From Stylonectria norvegica (lineage: Eukaryota; Ascomycota; Sordariomycetes; Hypocreales; Nectriaceae): a stretch of DNA of 64,000 bases. Below are positions 46,501 to 59,009 of this stretch, one piece after another; the first letter of the stretch is position 1, and the number at the start of each line of letters is the position of its first letter. The stretch spans positions 1 through 64,000 of the forward strand of contig JAANBC010000131.1 of assembly GCA_014621405.1 (NCBI GenBank), written 5' to 3'. Position numbers and translations under genes: made by a program. Under the pieces are notes generated by a model, which saw only the letters and a program-made list of their open reading frames with translations, was not told the DNA's origin and searched no databases.

Positions 46501-49500
46501 CTGTCAACATCTGAGGGAGGTGGCAAGCTTAGTAGGAGCAGCTGAGATGAAACGTTGTATCTCGCCGATTTTGGTTGATCGTGTCTGTATTGTAACCTAT
46601 GGGATGAGATGAAGACTGCAGCGTGTTTGGGCGCCCCCAGATCTAGCATAAAGCCGATGGTTGGAAGTTGGAGAAGACGGCCCACCGACTGATCAAGAGA
46701 GTTCTTCCAGGGCCTAGAAGGAAGTAAAACATGACGATCGCTGAGAATAGAACTTCACCATACCAAAACCGGACAAGCGGCCAGCCCCTTGGAAACCGCT
46801 TTGGTGAGCTTGGCATCTTGGCTGGTGCCCAGTGCCTCACCGCGGCGGCGGACCGAATAGGGAGCCTGATTAGGACGCCGCGTTTGATCGGATCAACGAC
46901 TTCGATGCCTCGAGTTCGGCTAACTTTCTTAATGAAGAGCGAAGAGGACCCCAACCAAGAGGCTATTGAAATTCTGTGTAAATGATAATCGGCTCGCTAG
47001 AATTAAGCTAGTCACAGCAGGTGCATATTTCAGCCTCCACTGGTCTCTTCCGCTGTGGAGCTGGTCCCCGACTGGGTTTCATTTCTCTTTGAGTAGGTTG
47101 CGGTAGGGGCTTAATGAACCGCTCTGCCTCATTGGCTGGTCGCGAATGCCTAGGAAGGCTGGCCGGCCTTCTTCTGTGGTTCCGCGGATCGTGCTTTGCA
47201 CGCAGGGAATGTTCGGATATTCGTGTTCCGGCAACATGTGTTAGAGAGTAGACAGGCAAAGCAAATATCGAGCCTGTCGAGCAGTGACATAAATGGGAAT
47301 CTTGGTGCGATTTGACGCAGACCAAGTAAGAGGCTTAGCTCGTCTGGGCGGGTCAAACACGTGGAGGTTTATTGTCCACGTCGATTTCGAGACTTCGAGT
47401 AACCGACTGCATCCATGAGACGGTCAATCACAAAGTACTATATCTTCAATTAGCTTGGAACTGAACTATGAGCGCATGGGAAACCCTTTTTAGGACACGA
47501 GGCCTGTTGTTTCAGCCAAACAGAATCGGTGAAGGCATGTAAATGCGATCTGCGCCAGGCCAGGGGCCCTTGCTTCTCCTATGCTCCGCTCTGAGGACGA
47601 CCTGTATCAACATCAAGGAGAATGGGCTTGAGAAGGCAAGAAACCCTGCATCGAAGCCAGACCAATCGGGGTCTCACAACAATCCCCAAGGCGATAGTCG
47701 TTAGATGTTGGTGCTTGGTAGCGATTTGTTCTTGATTTAGCTCAACGTGGTCCGCTGTAGGCATGAGAGCGGGCATCGACGATAGTGGCCAAAAGTCGGG
47801 AACGCCGCGGATGCAATCAGCAGACGCAAGGAGTCGGGAACTAGACAAATGACCTCATCAGGGCCATTGACGATGAACTTTTGATCCTGGAATCCAGGGT
47901 CAAAGCAAGCAATAAAAGTATTTTAGGACACGCTTTCGAGGGCTGCCGAGCTGGGAACTTTTGGTGGTACGGTGGGGCGAGAGCTGTTGAGACGATGTCG
48001 GCCGAGATGGAGAACACTCGGTGCCCCTGCTGAACATGAATGGGATATCGACAACCAGTAGTTGACGGTGGAGTCTTTGGTCAACTGGGAGAATGGGTTT
48101 CACATTCCCAGTTAGAACTACGTCCCGAGGACTAGGACCGGAACGTGAAATCGTGAGGATGAAACCAGATCACCCAGGTACCTTGGGCTTGCGATGACTT
48201 CAGGCTCGGGGTTTGTGGAGCACGAAACAAGGGCGGCTTGGACCATCCATGGTCGTCGCCGATGCCAATGCTCAACTCGTCGGCCGGCCGCTGTCCGTTT
48301 CCCGTTAGGCTCCACCTCACCTCCGGGCCGGAGAATTGAGCTCGGGAGGGCAGTGGAGTCTGGAGGGCACTGCCCACCACTAATAGCATGGAACATGATC
48401 ATGTTCGCCGGGTGGTGATGGCGGGTACCTGATTGGCGGCCGGGGGGTCCTTCGGTGACCTGCTTGCTCGTTCCGCGACCGCGGATCTCGCTCAGATTGA
48501 TTAGTGCCCGATATAGAATCACAACGGCGAGGTAGGGGGGCCTACGGGATTGGCCCACAGTCTTCTTGGAGCCATGTTGTAGGGGCTCTTGATGGGTTGC
48601 CCATACCGATAGGCGCACACGAGACAGACGGGGCATTTTGCTGGCGTCAATGGATTCTAGTCTGTGTGACTTCGGGACTGACGATGTTGAACGTGTGGAG
48701 TTGTACCAACCAGGATGCATCATGGGCCCTGGACATGCGATGCAGTAGGTCTGTGTAAACAACCACAGCCACAGCGCTCCCTACGTTGCGTGCGTCGACC
48801 TGCAATCCGGTCTGCTTGTACGATGCACGGGGGCTTGTCGACGAGGGAGGGAGACAGACGATGCCATCTCATCGTGTCGTCGCTCGTCAACACGCTATAG
48901 CATTGGTAGAGGTGCAGAAGAGAAGCATGCACGAGACAAGCCGGAAGTGAGGGACGGGCAACGATAGGGCGTGACCACCTCATGCGTGACTGGATGTTGC
49001 AGTCGCAGGGCAGTCGCAGGGCAGCGGCCCCTACCTGGCAGTGACCCCCCTGCACTCCTGCTGGCTGTTGGCTACCTACCTTGCTACCTAAGATACTGAG
49101 TAGTAATATCACAGCGTAAGGCTCCAGGGCAGAGTCTAGATGTTCCTGCACGTTGAAGAAGGTCTATCAACCTCCTTTCTCAGCCCACAACACGCGCGCA
49201 GCGAAGGGCGTGGTACGATGGGAAGGTGCAGTCCAGGCGTGAATGAAGACGGGTGACGATGGAGATGCCGATGCGATGATGCCGATACCCATCAACGCAT
49301 CAGCCAAGGCGCTGATACTTCACTGTCACTGTCTGAAAGGACCACTTTGTAAGGCATCAATAGTTGCCTGGCTTGTTTACTCCGTCAGATGGATTCCGAG
49401 CCATTGTCACCCCGGCCGAGCTCGCCGGTTGACGCCGCTGTTAGTGTTAGCATGTTAGCATGGGGGCATCTCCGCTTATGGCCTAATGGGGGAATAGACT

Positions 49501-51370
49501 GTAGATGGCAAGGCACAGCACGAACTCAACGACAAGCGAAACACGCTCCATTTTGGACTTGGAGGGGTGAAGGAATGGGAGGATGGGCGACCTGGCTAAA
49601 CGCAATAACAACTACTAGTACAATTACGCTTGCGCGAACTCAACAAAGTCGCACTCCTGAATGCCCAACACCGTCATCACTAGCCAAAGCCCGTCGGACA
49701 AGGACAGCCGGGAAAGACATCCATGGTCCTTAGCTCTCCGTGGTTGCCGGCGCGAGCCTCATCGCACTGGAACCGGGCGCATTGTTATACATGCCGGCCT
49801 CATACGTGATGCTCCGCGGAACCCATTGGAGGAGATAGTCATTTTCCCCGTCGACGAGTCGTTCCTAGGTAATATAACAGCCCCCGGACTTGTTAGTCGG
49901 GGACCTCGAGACGGGATCTCTAAGTAGTAATAATTAAGGCGCTCGCACTGACTGGTAACAACAGTCTCGCTAGCTGGCTGACAGTCTGACAGTGACAGGC
50001 AGGACGGGACGTTTGACCATCCATCCATCCAGCCATTGTGCATCGAGATATCCATGACCCATTTACTCCGCCTCGGTCCTGTTCGCGCTAACTGGCCTAG
50101 GCTTGACACTTGGACCTCCAGCGCAGGGTTCTTCTGCAAAAGTACAGCCGCCGGGTCTGGGCACACTACCAACTGGTCATGTTCAAGGCATGATACACGG
50201 ATCTGTTGCGGTGTGTGTTACGTGCCGTAGCTTAACTTGAGTTGCGGTGGCCCAGAGCCCGGAACTTCTATCTCGTGGCGAGCTTGCCAGCCACGCTTGA
50301 ATTCTATTACTGTCGAAGACATGATATCGCATCTAGATCTTGGACACTGCCATCGCCGCTCCGCACCGGAGGCAGAAGGAGGTGGTACTTGCCCGGGGAG
50401 ATAGAAACGAGCGGCAGCGGCCAGTCTGGTGGTCAGCACGGCCACACTTGGCGATTGCTATTATGGGTGCCGATATAGGACGTCGAGGGAGGGAGGGAGA
50501 AAGAAAGAGATCTGGTGAGAGAGAGAGCGACAGAAAGCGAGAATGACTGACAGATCAGCGCCGCTGTTGTCCACTGAACTCCCTGCAGCATGAATAGAGA
50601 ATGCAATGCCCACATTGGATGGCATAGCATTCGCTAACTCGCGAGCGCATCAACAAGTCGACCGAGACCCTCGCAGCCCAGCCCTATCAAAGTCAACAAG
50701 TTGGTTGGAGAGCAGAGAAGGGACAAGAATAGGAAACGGAAGTTGTCGATGGCATCGCTGGCATCGATTGGGCTTGGTGGTGACTCCGGCCAGTTCTCGG
50801 GGGGCTCTGCTCGTGGGGATCACGGTACAGAGGCGTGCGTCAACAACACAAGATGACCTCGGGCAACAAAGTAATTACACCCAACAACATTGAACACCAC
50901 AATCACCACCTGCAGACCGACCACCTCACACTCACTCCCAGCCCGTCACTTCTGCTGCCCCCTACCGCGAACTAGCCGCCAAGACGTGCGGCGGCGGGCC
51001 TTCCGGGGCCTTCTGGGGCTCCCTCAAGCACGCCCCCGGGCCCCCAGCATGCCTGGCACGCCTGCTGGCACGCCTGGCACGCCCCCCAGCACGGATACCC
51101 AAGTTATTTTTACATTTTTCACGTATTGTTTTTGTCGCCCTCGAGCCCGATGTGCGTCATGCCTCTGGAGATTTAGTGGTGCTCCACCATGGACCACGGA
51201 CCATGGACCACCACCGCAATGCTGGGCTGGCTGGGCACGGCACCACGAACGAACGGCACGACTGATCATCATTGATCCATCACTCACTCGAGTAACTGAC
51301 ACCGAGTTTAGCTCTACTATTAGCGACTACTGAGGTAAGGTGCTTAGGTGCCAGAGTTATGCCGCCCGCG
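40566..51370. other. Gene desert, no supported gene
   Basis: About 10.8 kb without a recognisable protein. The longest frames (42147-42590 minus, 43126-43587 minus, 48118-48762 minus, 50890-51333 plus) overlap equally long frames on the other strand, lack hydrophobic or domain patterns, and could not be joined across plausible introns into anything I know. A short purine run is at 50484-50540 (GAGAGAGA-type). I cannot exclude decayed mobile elements or fast-evolving small genes. Confidence 0.45.
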
Positions 51371-51395
51371 CCGCACCGCACCGCACCGCACCGCA
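51371..51395. repeat. (CCGCA)5 short tandem repeat
   Basis: Five perfect 5-bp units in the gene desert, followed by a one-mismatch partial copy. Confidence 0.9.
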
Positions 51396-52722
51396 ATGCA
51401 CCGAGCCACACACTGTACGTGCAAATATTCGTAGACACCCAGGCTGGCGTCCATCCCGTCAGCGTGGATGACATGGGCCCTTTTGGATCGCCCGGTGTCC
51501 TCTACTTTGCAGCGACCGCCCTGCGATGGCCTGCAGAGGCCTGCAAAGGGCCTGCAATGGCACATACCTTATTGTGCTCAAGCTCCTAGGTCATGTTCCC
51601 TGCGGTACTCCTCAACTCCCTCTGCTAGCGCCTCGCCCAGCGCGGGCGGCGGAACACAGCGATGCTGCCGCAGACCCGGCCGCACCTTCCTGGTCCTCCC
51701 CGGTTCTTTCTACTATGTACCATTCTGGTGCTGCCCCGGTGCAGCCCTGGCGCTGCCTGGTGCTGCCTGGGGCCTGTATTTAACTTCGCCGCCTCCCCCA
51801 GCACATCTCCTCCACTCGTTCGCAACACTCACCAACATCACCATCCTCAACGCAGCCAACGCTCTCCCCACCCTCGCTTTCTCCCTCACCCAAAACCTTT
51901 AGGAAGTCCTCGTTGACTCCTGTCACTCGCTTTATCGGTGTTTCGGAAAGTTGAACGTTGCTGTCGCTGCCCTTTTTGGACCTTTTCGGAAACACTGCCG
52001 AAGATCAAGAAGCACGCTAGAACCTCTTCTCCGAACCCCGACTCGCGCCGCCAAGCCTCGAATCGTCCTCTCCAGCTCAATCCCCAGCTGATCCCCAGGA
52101 CCTCGACCTCACCTCACCACGCTTCGAACTCATCCGCACATGTTTTAGCCCTCGGCCCAACTAACTTTGTCCTGTCCGAAACCACACTCGCTTGCAAGGA
52201 TCCTGTAGAACTGCTTTGAAGGCAAGGGAAAATCAAAGCCACCCCACGATCGCTACTATACCCTACCGAAGTGAAGACGAGAGCCTGAATAATCGGAATA
52301 ATATTCATATTGGAGAAGCTCGCTCATACAAGAACGAACACCACTGCGCAGAGATTCTCAAACTGTTCCGCTCTATGCCCCGCTAGACAATTGGAATTGC
52401 CTCTCGCCGCTCGTCAGCGCCTGCAACCTGCCTGCAACGCTGCCCAAGCTATACTCCGACTGTCTCCGCCTCTCCGTGTCTTCCGAGTCCGACTGAACGG
52501 AAGTTTGACAAACCAGGCACACTTTCTATAAGTTCATAAGGAAGGACTTTGTCTGATTACAACATCATACGTCTCTCTTCCAACAACCACGCTCGCTACC
52601 CTTCCACAAGCTCGTCTTTGTGGGCTCCTTTCACGTACGTGCTTATTGTTCATACTCACGCGAGAACTCAGCACTCACATGCATACAGGTCCTTCGCTAC
52701 AATTCAAATCTCGACATCTACA
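51396..52722 (+). promoter_or_regulatory. Promoter and probable long leader of the Zn2Cys6 gene
   Basis: A TATTTAA box-like sequence at 51776-51782 is followed by 900 bp of strongly CT/CA-rich sequence up to the start codon, the pattern of a long transcribed fungal leader. Several upstream ATGs would make upstream ORFs if the whole stretch is in the mRNA. The extent is inferred from composition. Confidence 0.4.
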
Positions 52723-54779
52723 ATGGCCGGTCCCGGTGGTGGCCCTCCTCGTCGGAGGTATGTATCTTCTCATGTGTTCACATGGTTCCCATGCTAACTT
52801 GAGCCTTCAATAGCCATACCAAGTCCCGCAAAGGATGTGATACCTGGTATGCATAGACCGCTAGCCAAGCTTTCATGGGTGTACTCGTGTCTGACATTCA
52901 AACTTCTTAGCAAACGTCGACATATTCGATGTGATGAAAACTTTCCTCAATGGTAAGTTACTCTGCAGACGCGGCGGGCCCTTGCATGCAAGCCTATTCC
53001 GCCTACACGAACCTGTCTGCTGACGAAGCCCTCCTATAGCCGCAACTGTACTAAGCACAAGATCCGCTGCCCGTACAACCAAGTGCAACCCTCGGATGCT
53101 GATCGCTCTACGAGTCCCGACAAGCCCGATTTGATGTGGTCGCCTCAGATCGAGGGGGACATCGCCGAGTGGCAGAGGACGGGCATTTTCCCGTTCCAAG
53201 CCCCGGAGTTTTACGCAGCTCCCATTGTCAGCTACTACTCCGTCGAGGACTTGAGGTTGATCTACCACGTTGCCTCAGTTTACTGCGAGCTGAAAGCCAT
53301 CGATGCCAACAACTTCACACTTTGGACACGGCACATTCCAACGTAAGTCGAAACGCAACTCTTACCCCGAGAGTGTCGCTGACGAGACCTGTAAAGTCTG
53401 CTCAGCATCGGAGCCACCAACCGCTACGTCATGCATTCTGTTCTGGCCTTTTCCGCCATGCATATTGCCTCTATCACCAACTGCCCTCTCGTTGGTAGCA
53501 TGGCATTTGAGCATCGAGGTATTGCCCTTGCTGGCCTGCATGAGGCCATTGACTCCTTTTCTCAGCAAACGTCGGATGCTATTTTGGCGGCCTCACTCGT
53601 GCTCTCGTGGCAGGCCACCGACTGGTAAGACATGCATGCGCGCAGCCGCTCCCCGTATCAGCAGCTGACAAAACATATAGGCGTGGCTGGACACAGCTGA
53701 TGCAAGGAACTGCCACCGTAAGTCTCTATGAATGTGATCCTTGATTTCGTCATCTGACACCTTACTAGGTCATGAACGCCATGGGCCCATGGAGCGAGCG
53801 CTCTCTTTTTGGGGACTTCATCGCTGAAAGCTGCACCTTCCCGACGGCGCCGCCCTCACCTAGACAAGATCATCGACCGAGTCAGCCCGAGGCGGAGGAC
53901 CTGGACGCTTTCCAACGCACACTCGAACAAATCCTGAGGGTGGAGCACCATCTCAAGCAAAACAAGGAGGACACAACGCAAATTCAGCAGCTCATCATCT
54001 TTCTTCGGGGCACCCCCAAAATCAATCCCGCGCACTCGATTGCCCAGCAGTTTGAGCGTCTGCAGCCTCTGAGGACTTTGCTTTTCTGGGCGCCCATCAG
54101 ATATCTTAAGGACTACAACGGCTCCCCCAACTCACTTGTTGCTATCGCCCACCTCTACACAGTGGCTCTCCTCATGGAGCGTCTCTTCCCGGAGATTGGC
54201 GCTGCGTACTTTGGCAGCCTCACCATCGGGCCGGTCGAGCATATTGCTCGGCGGATTTTCCAAGTAGACTGCAGCAATATCGGTCCCCAGTCTCCCCTGG
54301 CGCTCATGGAGTTTCCCGTCAATGCCGTGTCCGAGTTTCGATCTCGCATGGGCTGGATCAACCCGCTGAGGACTCCTTCGTTCCCCCAATTCAACCAGCC
54401 CAACTTCCTGCCCTCTAATGAAGTTCCGATGCCGGCCAACACGGAGTCGTATATGCCATACGGAAGCCCTGCCTTCAGCTACAGCCATGAGCAGATGCCC
54501 ATGCTCAACGCGTCTGGGCCACCGAACGCCGTCAGCCCACTGATCCTTTCGTCGCCTTACCCCAGCCAGCAGTACCTGAATATCCCATCTCCCGGATACA
54601 CTGCGACTTACAGCCCAGCTTCCTCGACGTTCGAGGGCTCCGTCGCATACAGCGACTCGGAAGAGTACGGATCGTTCGACATGAGCGGCCTGCAAGGAGG
54701 GCCGCCTACCATGATGAGCGATCCGAACCGCAACTATGGCCTCGGGTTCGTCCATCCCACCCAGTCCGTGTGGATCTAG
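52723..54779 (+). CDS. Zn2Cys6 fungal transcription factor
   Basis: Seven exons (52723-52757, 52814-52846, 52911-52952, 53040-53342, 53397-53624, 53681-53717, 53769-54779) give 562 aa. The binuclear zinc cluster is complete: C20, C23, C30, C37, C40, C47 (CX2CX6CX6CX2CX6C), preceded by the basic PRRSHTKSRKG and followed by CPYNQ. The layout resembles Upc2-type C6 regulators in which a short N-terminal zinc cluster precedes a helical ligand/regulatory region (here about residues 100-340: YSVEDLRLIYHVAS, MHSVLAFSAMHIASITN, GIALAGLHEAI, LVLSWQATDWRGWTQLMQG). The C-terminal 170 residues are Pro/Ser/Tyr-rich and probably an activation domain. The first five introns are phase 2, and introns 2 and 3 split the codons of C23 and C37. 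Targets are unknown; a sterol-type role is only an analogy. Confidence 0.9.
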
Positions 54780-57090
54780 GCTTTCAAAGCGCCCACACAG
54801 GCCTTTCGCTCGAGGAACAAAGGGGATTGACCGTTACCACCCAGGAACACCGCTAGCCCGACATATCCACCCTCAGACGACCTGTCTTCCTTTATGTCGT
54901 CTCTCGCGGGTGCCCCGCCACCGTTTTTGAGCTCGGAACAGCTCGGATTGCTCCCTCTTCCCGAGTCTCCCGTCCCGCTCCCGACGCCGCTTTCTCACCA
55001 CCGCCACTCCACATCCCTGTCCTCAGGACCACAGCCACAGTCTCCGCTGGCGCAGGCTCCCTTGATGCATAGCCCCGACCAAAAGGGCAGTCGCCGAGCT
55101 GGCTGACTAGCTGGCTATCTCTGATTCTATGTTTGAACAGCTTCGCAATCTTGATTTGATGCCGATTTTGCGTTTCGCTTGCTGCTTTTCGATCGATACA
55201 TACTCCATGTATCATACACTCCTTCGACACTCGCTACCACCCTCGCGGACCTCGACAGATTCGGTCTGTCCTGCTCATCACGTTCATTACGCCCTTGAAC
55301 CTTCACGACACTCCTTGATGACACACGACCGACGAGCTCTAATGTATTTTATGATACTTTCACGTTCCTTACGATAACCGACAGACGACACTCCTTATAC
55401 GATGATACCCCTATAGACACTCCTTATTATGACGTTATGACGACCAAATCTGCATAGATTTACACTCCTTACGGACCACGGAAACGGCGAAAAGGCCGCC
55501 GTTTTTCAGCTGCATAGCGATTGTTTGCGTTTTGGAAACTAAAAAGCAAGGTGTTTTGGGGGAGTTTTGGGCAGCATTGGGTCGGCGTTACCACAATGCT
55601 AATGATTTCTGCGAATGATATATTGATGTTTGACTTGCTTGGATTTTCTTCGTCGCCTCCTTTGAGGAGCCGCGACTGTCAATGGTTAGCATGGGATAGC
55701 AAGGTCTGTCCCTAGGAGTTGAGCACACGATGAGAAGACGATTGTGTCTGTACGCTGGAGAAATCTTGGGAATTACGCATGCTTAGACTAGCTGTTTGTG
55801 TGCATTCGTGCCTGGGCTACCAAATGGGCTTGATGCCTAGTTGACAGTTCAGAACACTGATGCCGGGGATTAATCATAATCAACTGGTAGCGTAACTGCT
55901 GGGTTCTGTTCCCCGTTTTCGAGTGATGTCAAAACTACACTCGCGTGTTTCTAACGTGGTGAGTGTTCGCTGATGTGCCAACTCCACAACGGAAGGAAGT
56001 CAAAACCAAGTTGCAAACGGAGATAGGCCGGTAAACCAGACTAGATTCTTTGATCCAAGTCTCTGTGTCTTTGGCTGGTCAAGACTTTATAGCCGGTTCT
56101 CTGTCTTGGAATTCTGACTTTTCCTTGGACTGCTTACCATCAACCAAGCCAACCTATGGGGTAAGCAGCAGCCCCTTGGCAGGAGGCTATCCTGAGAAGG
56201 GTAACAACTGTCGCTCTTCAGTTAATTTCCCATGCAGATGAGTGCGTAAGTTAGTAGCACTTAGTAAATTTAGCAGACAACTCATACACCTCGTCGCTTT
56301 CCTCAGCCCAAGGTGCGTCTGGCTTCTCCCGCGGAACCCGGGAACCCGTAGTTAGGCGGGTGGCAATGGTACCTGACCACTGTGCATGTCGCAAATCAAA
56401 CGACTTGACTATACGACGTCGGCATGTGAGTGGAGGTAAGTAGCCCAGGGCGACGACAGAACGTGGGTTAATCCAGGATATGTCACTACAAGGGGACTGG
56501 GTGATCGGGATCAACACCATGACAGTTGGGAAAGTGAGTTACATAGTAGGTAAGTAGGTAGGATGTTGCTTTTGGGCTAACAATATTCAACATGGCTCGC
56601 CTGCTCTCTGCAGGGCTCATACATTCCACATGCGCCGCCGGCGCGACACAGCTCAACTGACTGCGGAGCCTCCCAGGTCATACCGAGAAGCCCTAGGTTG
56701 CTCCCACTCTGGACGCCTTGGAACTAGCCGAGAGTTCAAAAGAGAGAGAACAGACCAAAACGAGAGGCATAAAAAGCAAGATAAAAATGAATGCAGTCCA
56801 TGTCAGGCTGATGGTGGTATCACAATGTCCGTCCCTCTCCAAGGTCCAGTGCCCGCTCGAATTCATAAAGAGAACAACAACCCAGCCACCTCCGTACCCA
56901 GTCTAAAAACCAAAGCAGGACGAACACGTTGGAGCGGGGGTGTAAAACTGTGTGTCTCTGCTGATGTAGAAAACTCCGTGGCGCCTATGCGAAAAAGAAA
57001 AACGTGCGAGATGATGGCGTGGTCAGTGTGGTTGTGTATTTGGGTAAAATGCCACCCTTTTTTTCCCCCTTGACCCCGGGGTAGCGTCTT
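54780..57090. other. Intergenic, convergent gap
   Basis: It begins with the 3' region of the Zn2Cys6 gene. A Pro/Ser-rich frame at 54894-55106 has a protein-like look and could be an alternative last exon, but no clear donor joins it. A run with repeated ACACTCCTT-like words lies at about 55205-55470. No other gene is supported. Confidence 0.45.
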
Positions 57091-57196
57091 GTGATGAGTC
57101 GTATGGTGATGAGTCGTTTGGTGAGCGAGTCGTGTGGTGATGAGTCGTGTGGTGATGAGTCGTGTGGTGAACAAGTTGTGTGGTGAACGAGTCGTG
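57091..57196. repeat. Seven-unit ~15-bp tandem repeat (GTGATGAGTCGTGTG)
   Basis: Seven head-to-tail units of 14-16 bp, the central two identical and the outer ones diverged by one to four bases. It lies about 125 bp past the stop of the SPRY gene on the minus strand, so it is probably in that gene's 3' UTR. Confidence 0.9.
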
Positions 57197-57322
57197 GTGT
57201 GGAGCCATAGTATATGCTTGCTATTTCATACACACAAATGTGGGAGTCGTTCTGCCGGTCAATGATTTGGTCGCCCGGGGTCCGTACATGTTGTTGGATA
57301 AGTCATATTGAGTGATGCGTAC

Positions 57323-59009
57323 TCAAGCAGACCGAGTCCCGCTCGAACGATTGGACTGGCTTGTTCGATTTGACTGGTTTGACCGCCCAGTATGACTCCT
57401 GTCCCGACCAGCCCCTTGCCGCAGCGCGTCGCTATAGCTAGGGACCGGGGGTTCCGGCGGCTGTTGGCTGTGCCGCGCAGGCACAGCTGTCGCTGTCGAG
57501 TTGTCTCGACTCCGGTTCATCGCTACTCGTATGAGGGGGGCGTTCTCGTCGCTATCGGTGCTATCTCTTCGGTCTTCGTCGTCTGAGTGGTCAGGGCTGG
57601 CGTACTCTGGCGGAGGATCTGCTGGGTCTTGCAAGTGGTGTAGGTTTAGGTGATTTTGATGGTGTATCTCTTGTTGAGGCACTGATCTGTTGCTGGCTTC
57701 GCCACTCTCTTCGTTCGGGACTAGATGGGCCAACGAGATGTCGGTCGGGCTCCTGACCGGTCCGGGGCTCGTTGGTGGGAAGACCCGGAAATTGCCACTC
57801 CGTGTCCGTCCATGCCCCTGTCCGCGTTGGGGGTTGAGGTTATTGCTGTTATTTCGAACGTGATATGAGCTGGCCGTGACTGAATGACTATGTCCCCTCG
57901 CCTGAGGCTGGGTGTATCCGTCCTTGGTCCCGGTTTCCAACAGAATGCTACCCTGCTCGGAACCGTAGGGGGGCGGGGGTGCCAGGCTGCCCGTGACGGG
58001 GGCCAACCCCCACTTCTTGACATTGGCCTCGATGAAGACGAAACCGGCCTGACCGAAGTTGACGTGAACTATCGCGGGACCGTTGGCACCGATAGCAGGG
58101 AAGAAGTTGGGCGCCTTGAGCCCGTGAACTACTTCCTCGAGCTTCTTGCCATTGCGGGTGAAGAAGATGGCGCCTGTCCGGGGTCGATATCCGACACCGA
58201 TAACATCGCCCTGCACCAGCTGCGGTCCATAGGGAGTTGGATTAAAGGGCTGGTTATAGCGTCGATGACCAGTTGATTGATAAGCCGCAGAGTACTTGTG
58301 AAAACCTGGCACCATGTGTTAGAGAATATCATATCATGCGAAAGTGCAGCGTGGGAACCGTACCTGGTAGCCGGAAGAGGGGATAAGGTTTTGTAGCCAT
58401 TCCAATGCTGAGGATGGTATTCTCGGGTTTCTCGTATATCTTGGCCTCCCAGTAGTAGACGTCGTTTTGCTTGGGGACAGGCAGATTACTCATGACGGTA
58501 CACTCAGAGTCGAAGAACTCAATCTCGGTGCGGCCCTCGACGAAGCAGTTTGCGATTTCCAGTTCAGGCTCGAACTCCCAAGCGGAAACACCCTTTTCTT
58601 GAATGGCCAGGTATTGAGACAGCGAAATGTCCGTTTGTAATGACTCGGGCGGGTTTGCGGTGACGAATGCTATGGCGCGATGTTAGTCAGTAACCCGGTA
58701 GTGGCGGCGGCGGCGATAAGCAAGCAGCGACAGGCCTCAACTCGACATACCTTTTGCTCGTAGGTATTCCTGCTTGGTCATATCATCCATCGTCTCGAGT
58801 GCCTCAGCCTCCTCCTTGGCGAAAGCCTGCTCATCGTCATACTCGCCGGGGCGACCGAGGCGATCGAGGATGATGCGGCCGGTACTTGCGCAGCCGGAAA
58901 CCCAGAAGATGAAGATGACGAGTCCGATGATGACGACGGAGCCGAAGGACGACACGAGGCCGATGATGACGCCGGTAAAGGCAGATGAGGGCGTCGCGGA
59001 GGAGGTCAT
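57323..59009 (-). CDS. ssh4: Ssh4/Ear1-type SPRY-domain ubiquitin-ligase adaptor
   Basis: Three exons (59009-58751, 58669-58364, 58305-57323), both introns phase 1, give 515 aa. A membrane helix sits at residues 13-38 with a short N-terminal side. A linker with YDDEQAFAKEEAEALE follows, then a SPRY/B30.2 domain at about 120-275 (WEFEPELEIANCFVEG, VYYWEAKIYEKP, SIGMATKPYPLFRLPG, VIGVGYRPRTGAIFFTRNGK). The tail carries PPxY motifs at 299-302 (PPPY) and 420-423 (PPEY), the WW-domain ligands of Rsp5/Nedd4. This is the architecture of yeast Ssh4 and Ear1, endosome/vacuole-membrane adaptors that bring Rsp5 to cargo transporters for multivesicular-body sorting. The His-rich and Ser-rich tail is long and disordered. 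The yeast paralogues Ssh4 and Ear1 cannot be told apart here. Confidence 0.9.

Noticed and set aside
48118..48762. Longest frame in the gene desert (214 codons, minus)
   Set aside because: Equally long overlapping frames on the other strand, no domain or hydrophobic pattern, and no intron signals that extend it.
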